The notes beneath the pieces are model-generated. The model ran no database searches, was not told the origin of the DNA, and saw only the letters and a program-made list of their open reading frames with translations. A stretch of 64,000 bases of DNA, taken from contig JADJSX010000006.1 of the NCBI GenBank assembly GCA_016711485.1, positions 916,001 to 980,000 of the forward strand, written 5' to 3'. Of the stretch, positions 62,349 to 64,000 are shown piece after piece. The stretch comes from Leptospiraceae bacterium. GTDB lineage: Bacteria; Spirochaetota; Leptospiria; Leptospirales; Leptospiraceae. A program made the position numbers and the translations under genes. Each line of letters opens with the position of its first letter. Positions within the stretch are counted from its first letter, which is position 1.

Positions 62349-62927
62349 TTAGTAATAGGGAGCTTCATGGACAACATGTTCATAATTTTCCATTGACTTA
62401 TAGTTATGCACATGGAGAAAAAGAACTTCGATCGGACTAGCGCCTAGTTCTTTTAATTTTTTAAGTTTCATTATTTTCGTAGGAATAGTAGAAGACTCAC
62501 CCTCTGACCCACCAAAATCAAAAAGCTCTCTAGTATTTCCATGAAGCTTAGTAAATAAAATATCTTGTAAATCCTTTGTGGCTTTCCGTCTTCCATCTTT
62601 CAATTGCTCTAAACTAGATACAATAGATTTAACCTTTGCAATATCATTTGGAAATTCAAATTCTTTATCATAACCTTTATTGAGATAGAGTCCAACGGCT
62701 AATAACAAACTGTCATAAGAAGGTCTAAACTGTTCTTTATTATCTACTGAGTCAGAGGCTACTGGCTTAGATGCAAATATTCTTAAAGCAATATTTTTGC
62801 GCGGCTTATCATTCTCTGCAAAATTTTCTAGTAATAACTTTCGTTTTTCTTCATAGCTAGTCTGTGTCCATTCTGTCGATAATGGATCAAATAATGTTTT
62901 TAATTCTAAATAGCTGCCCTGTTTCAT
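62349..62927 (-). CDS. Unknown 192-aa protein of the helicase/GHKL island
   Basis: Helical, charged and soluble. A central basic segment (SSLEQLKDGRRKATKDLQDIL) and the block KLHGNTRELFDF recur almost unchanged in the frameshifted paralogue at 58138-58788, so this is the conserved core. The C-terminus ends VVHEAPYY; the paralogue continues after EAP, and a one-base shift here would also extend this frame by ~14 codons, so this copy may be slightly truncated. No known domain is recognised. It lies between an OLD-like gene (90 bases upstream) and the helicase. Confidence 0.72.
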   Translation of the reverse strand: MKQGSYLELKTLFDPLSTEWTQTSYEEKRKLLLENFAENDKPRKNIALRIFASKPVASDSVDNKEQFRPSYDSLLLAVGLYLNKGYDKEFEFPNDIAKVKSIVSSLEQLKDGRRKATKDLQDILFTKLHGNTRELFDFGGSEGESSTIPTKIMKLKKLKELGASPIEVLFLHVHNYKSMENYEHVVHEAPYY

Positions 62928-63017
62928 AAAATGCCTCTCATTGATTAGTCAGTGATTTATTGGTTATAAAGTATATATTTCGCATATTGTATTTATTGAT
63001 ACTTGTGTTTTTTATTT

Positions 63018-64000
63018 TTAGTTATAGATTATCTTAATTTTTTCCATAATACTTTCGTTAATGGAGTAATTAATATTTGATACATGTTTTAAAGCTGCAA
63101 GTGGCTTGCCTGTGTTGCTATCTTTAGATACTCCAATTTCTTCTTCGATATCGTTTATAAAAACTATCGATTTACCAAGAGAACTATCAATACTACTAAT
63201 TATTTTATTCGAAATTCTATCAGCCTGTTCCTTTGCTTGTTTTGTTTTGTCAGCCTGATGGTCTTTATCAAAAATGACAATGTACGGAATTTTAAATGCA
63301 TTTAATAATTTAATATAAGTGGGCATAGAATCTTTCGAAGAGCAATCAATTATTGTATAATCATGTCGAAAAATATTTAATTTTTCAGCTAAGAACGGAA
63401 TAATAGTCTTATCCGTTGGACCTTCAACTAGAATAACTTTTTTTGCAAAGAAAAGTTCCGCCCGATCTGGATTAATCCAATAGGCAATATTAAATTTATC
63501 CCTTTCATCAGAATCGATAAATAGATCAGTTGTATTCTGAAAGCATTTAGTTCCTTCTTCATCCGACATTTTCTTAACGATACAAATTGATTTATATAAA
63601 TTTAAATCAAGAAAGGTGCTTGAATGTGTACAAAGTATTACCTGACTATTTATTCCAGCTAACTTCCTTAATGAATCGAAAGCCTGCCTTTGTGCTTGCG
63701 GATGTAGATATAATTCAGGTTCTTCTATAATGAAAAAAGAAGATTTAGATGATTGACGGGGAGTAAGATCATTATCCTGAATATCCATTAATTTTGATTT
63801 AGCAAGAACTTTTATTAATCCAAAAATTAACGATCTTTGTAGACCATGACCTTTCCGATTAATATCTGTTCTAAATCCATCATCAACCCAAACCGTAGTG
63901 CTAGTGCGTAGTGCGTCATCAATATCTGGAGGACTTATTTCTACATCTATTTTTGTTTCCCAAAATTTCATTTCCTCATCTAAATCATTTTCAAAACTCC
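63018..64000 (-). CDS. OLD-like AAA ATPase with TOPRIM domain (N-terminus beyond window)
   Basis: The open frame continues past base 64000, so the Walker A region is missing and the first Met (63971) is internal. Visible parts are GHGLQRSLIFGL, the ABC-type Walker B and D-loop IIEEPELYLHPQAQRQAFDSLRKL, and the H-loop ILCTHSSTFLDL. A TOPRIM domain follows with VILVEGPTDKTII (catalytic Glu) and IVIFDKDHQADKTKQ (DxD-like). This is the OLD/GajA architecture, an ATP-regulated nuclease. The preceding gene lies outside the window. It likely heads or joins the 192-aa/helicase/GHKL operon; a Gabija-like relation is possible, but the helicase differs. Confidence 0.86.
   Translation of the reverse strand, partial: SFENDLDEEMKFWETKIDVEISPPDIDDALRTSTTVWVDDGFRTDINRKGHGLQRSLIFGLIKVLAKSKLMDIQDNDLTPRQSSKSSFFIIEEPELYLHPQAQRQAFDSLRKLAGINSQVILCTHSSTFLDLNLYKSICIVKKMSDEEGTKCFQNTTDLFIDSDERDKFNIAYWINPDRAELFFAKKVILVEGPTDKTIIPFLAEKLNIFRHDYTIIDCSSKDSMPTYIKLLNAFKIPYIVIFDKDHQADKTKQAKEQADRISNKIISSIDSSLGKSIVFINDIEEEIGVSKDSNTGKPLAALKHVSNINYSINESIMEKIKIIYN

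Overview
The window looks like a spirochaete chromosome, most likely a Leptospiraceae member. It is AT-rich, uses many TTG starts, and carries a FlaA-type filament-sheath protein, a FlgE/FlgD/FliK hook operon (minus strand) and a flgB-flgC-fliE operon (plus strand). It also has a phasin-related small protein of a type I associate with Leptospira, and several c-di-GMP and GAF-domain signalling proteins. This assignment is inferred from gene content; no rRNA is present.

Bases 1-12.8 kb are mainly housekeeping: a partial redox-type protein, a VWA protein, two TPM-domain proteins, FlaA, YggS, ProC, initiator tRNA-Met, a diguanylate cyclase, an aspartyl-protease-like protein, MnmA, and an unusual ATP-grasp/FMN-dehydrogenase fusion. 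At 12.86-17.08 kb lies a compact minus-strand operon: ECF-like sigma factor, unknown 245-aa protein, CHAT protease, Cys-cluster protein. It resembles a protease-controlled sigma-factor circuit. Bases 17.1-22.5 kb hold cell-wall enzymes, TsaB, FabI and an HD-GYP protein. The hook operon and the flgB operon fill 22.7-28.8 kb.

Bases 29-54 kb are metabolic and regulatory: MgtE; a desaturase with a divergent TetR regulator; a SpoIIE-phosphatase/TPR membrane protein; a MoeB-like E1 enzyme; a PrsW/cNMP-binding fusion; a rhodanese and CsoR-like repressor pair with two visible operators; a ClC transporter; AlkB; a TetR/DHFR-like pair with twin palindromic operators; a two-subunit acyl-CoA carboxylase; pirin; a TAXI binding protein; and a cysteine desulfurase next to a DUF4007 protein. 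Several intergenic gaps carry long perfect palindromes or small repeat elements resembling MITEs.

From 53.8 kb to the right edge is an accessory, defence-like island with every gene on the minus strand. It contains DUF4007 plus desulfurase, MNT-HEPN, a PLD-family protein, a DUF4160/DUF2442 pair, a decayed GHKL (MORC/Hsp90-like) ATPase, an SF2 helicase, an unknown 192-aa protein with a frameshifted paralogue, and an OLD-like AAA+TOPRIM protein cut by the window edge. Three copies of a 230-360 bp palindrome-rich repeat separate these modules. A 63-bp scar of the PLD gene's 3' end beside another module suggests gene exchange at these repeats. The best candidates for undescribed systems are the sigma/CHAT operon and the helicase/GHKL/192-aa/OLD cluster.
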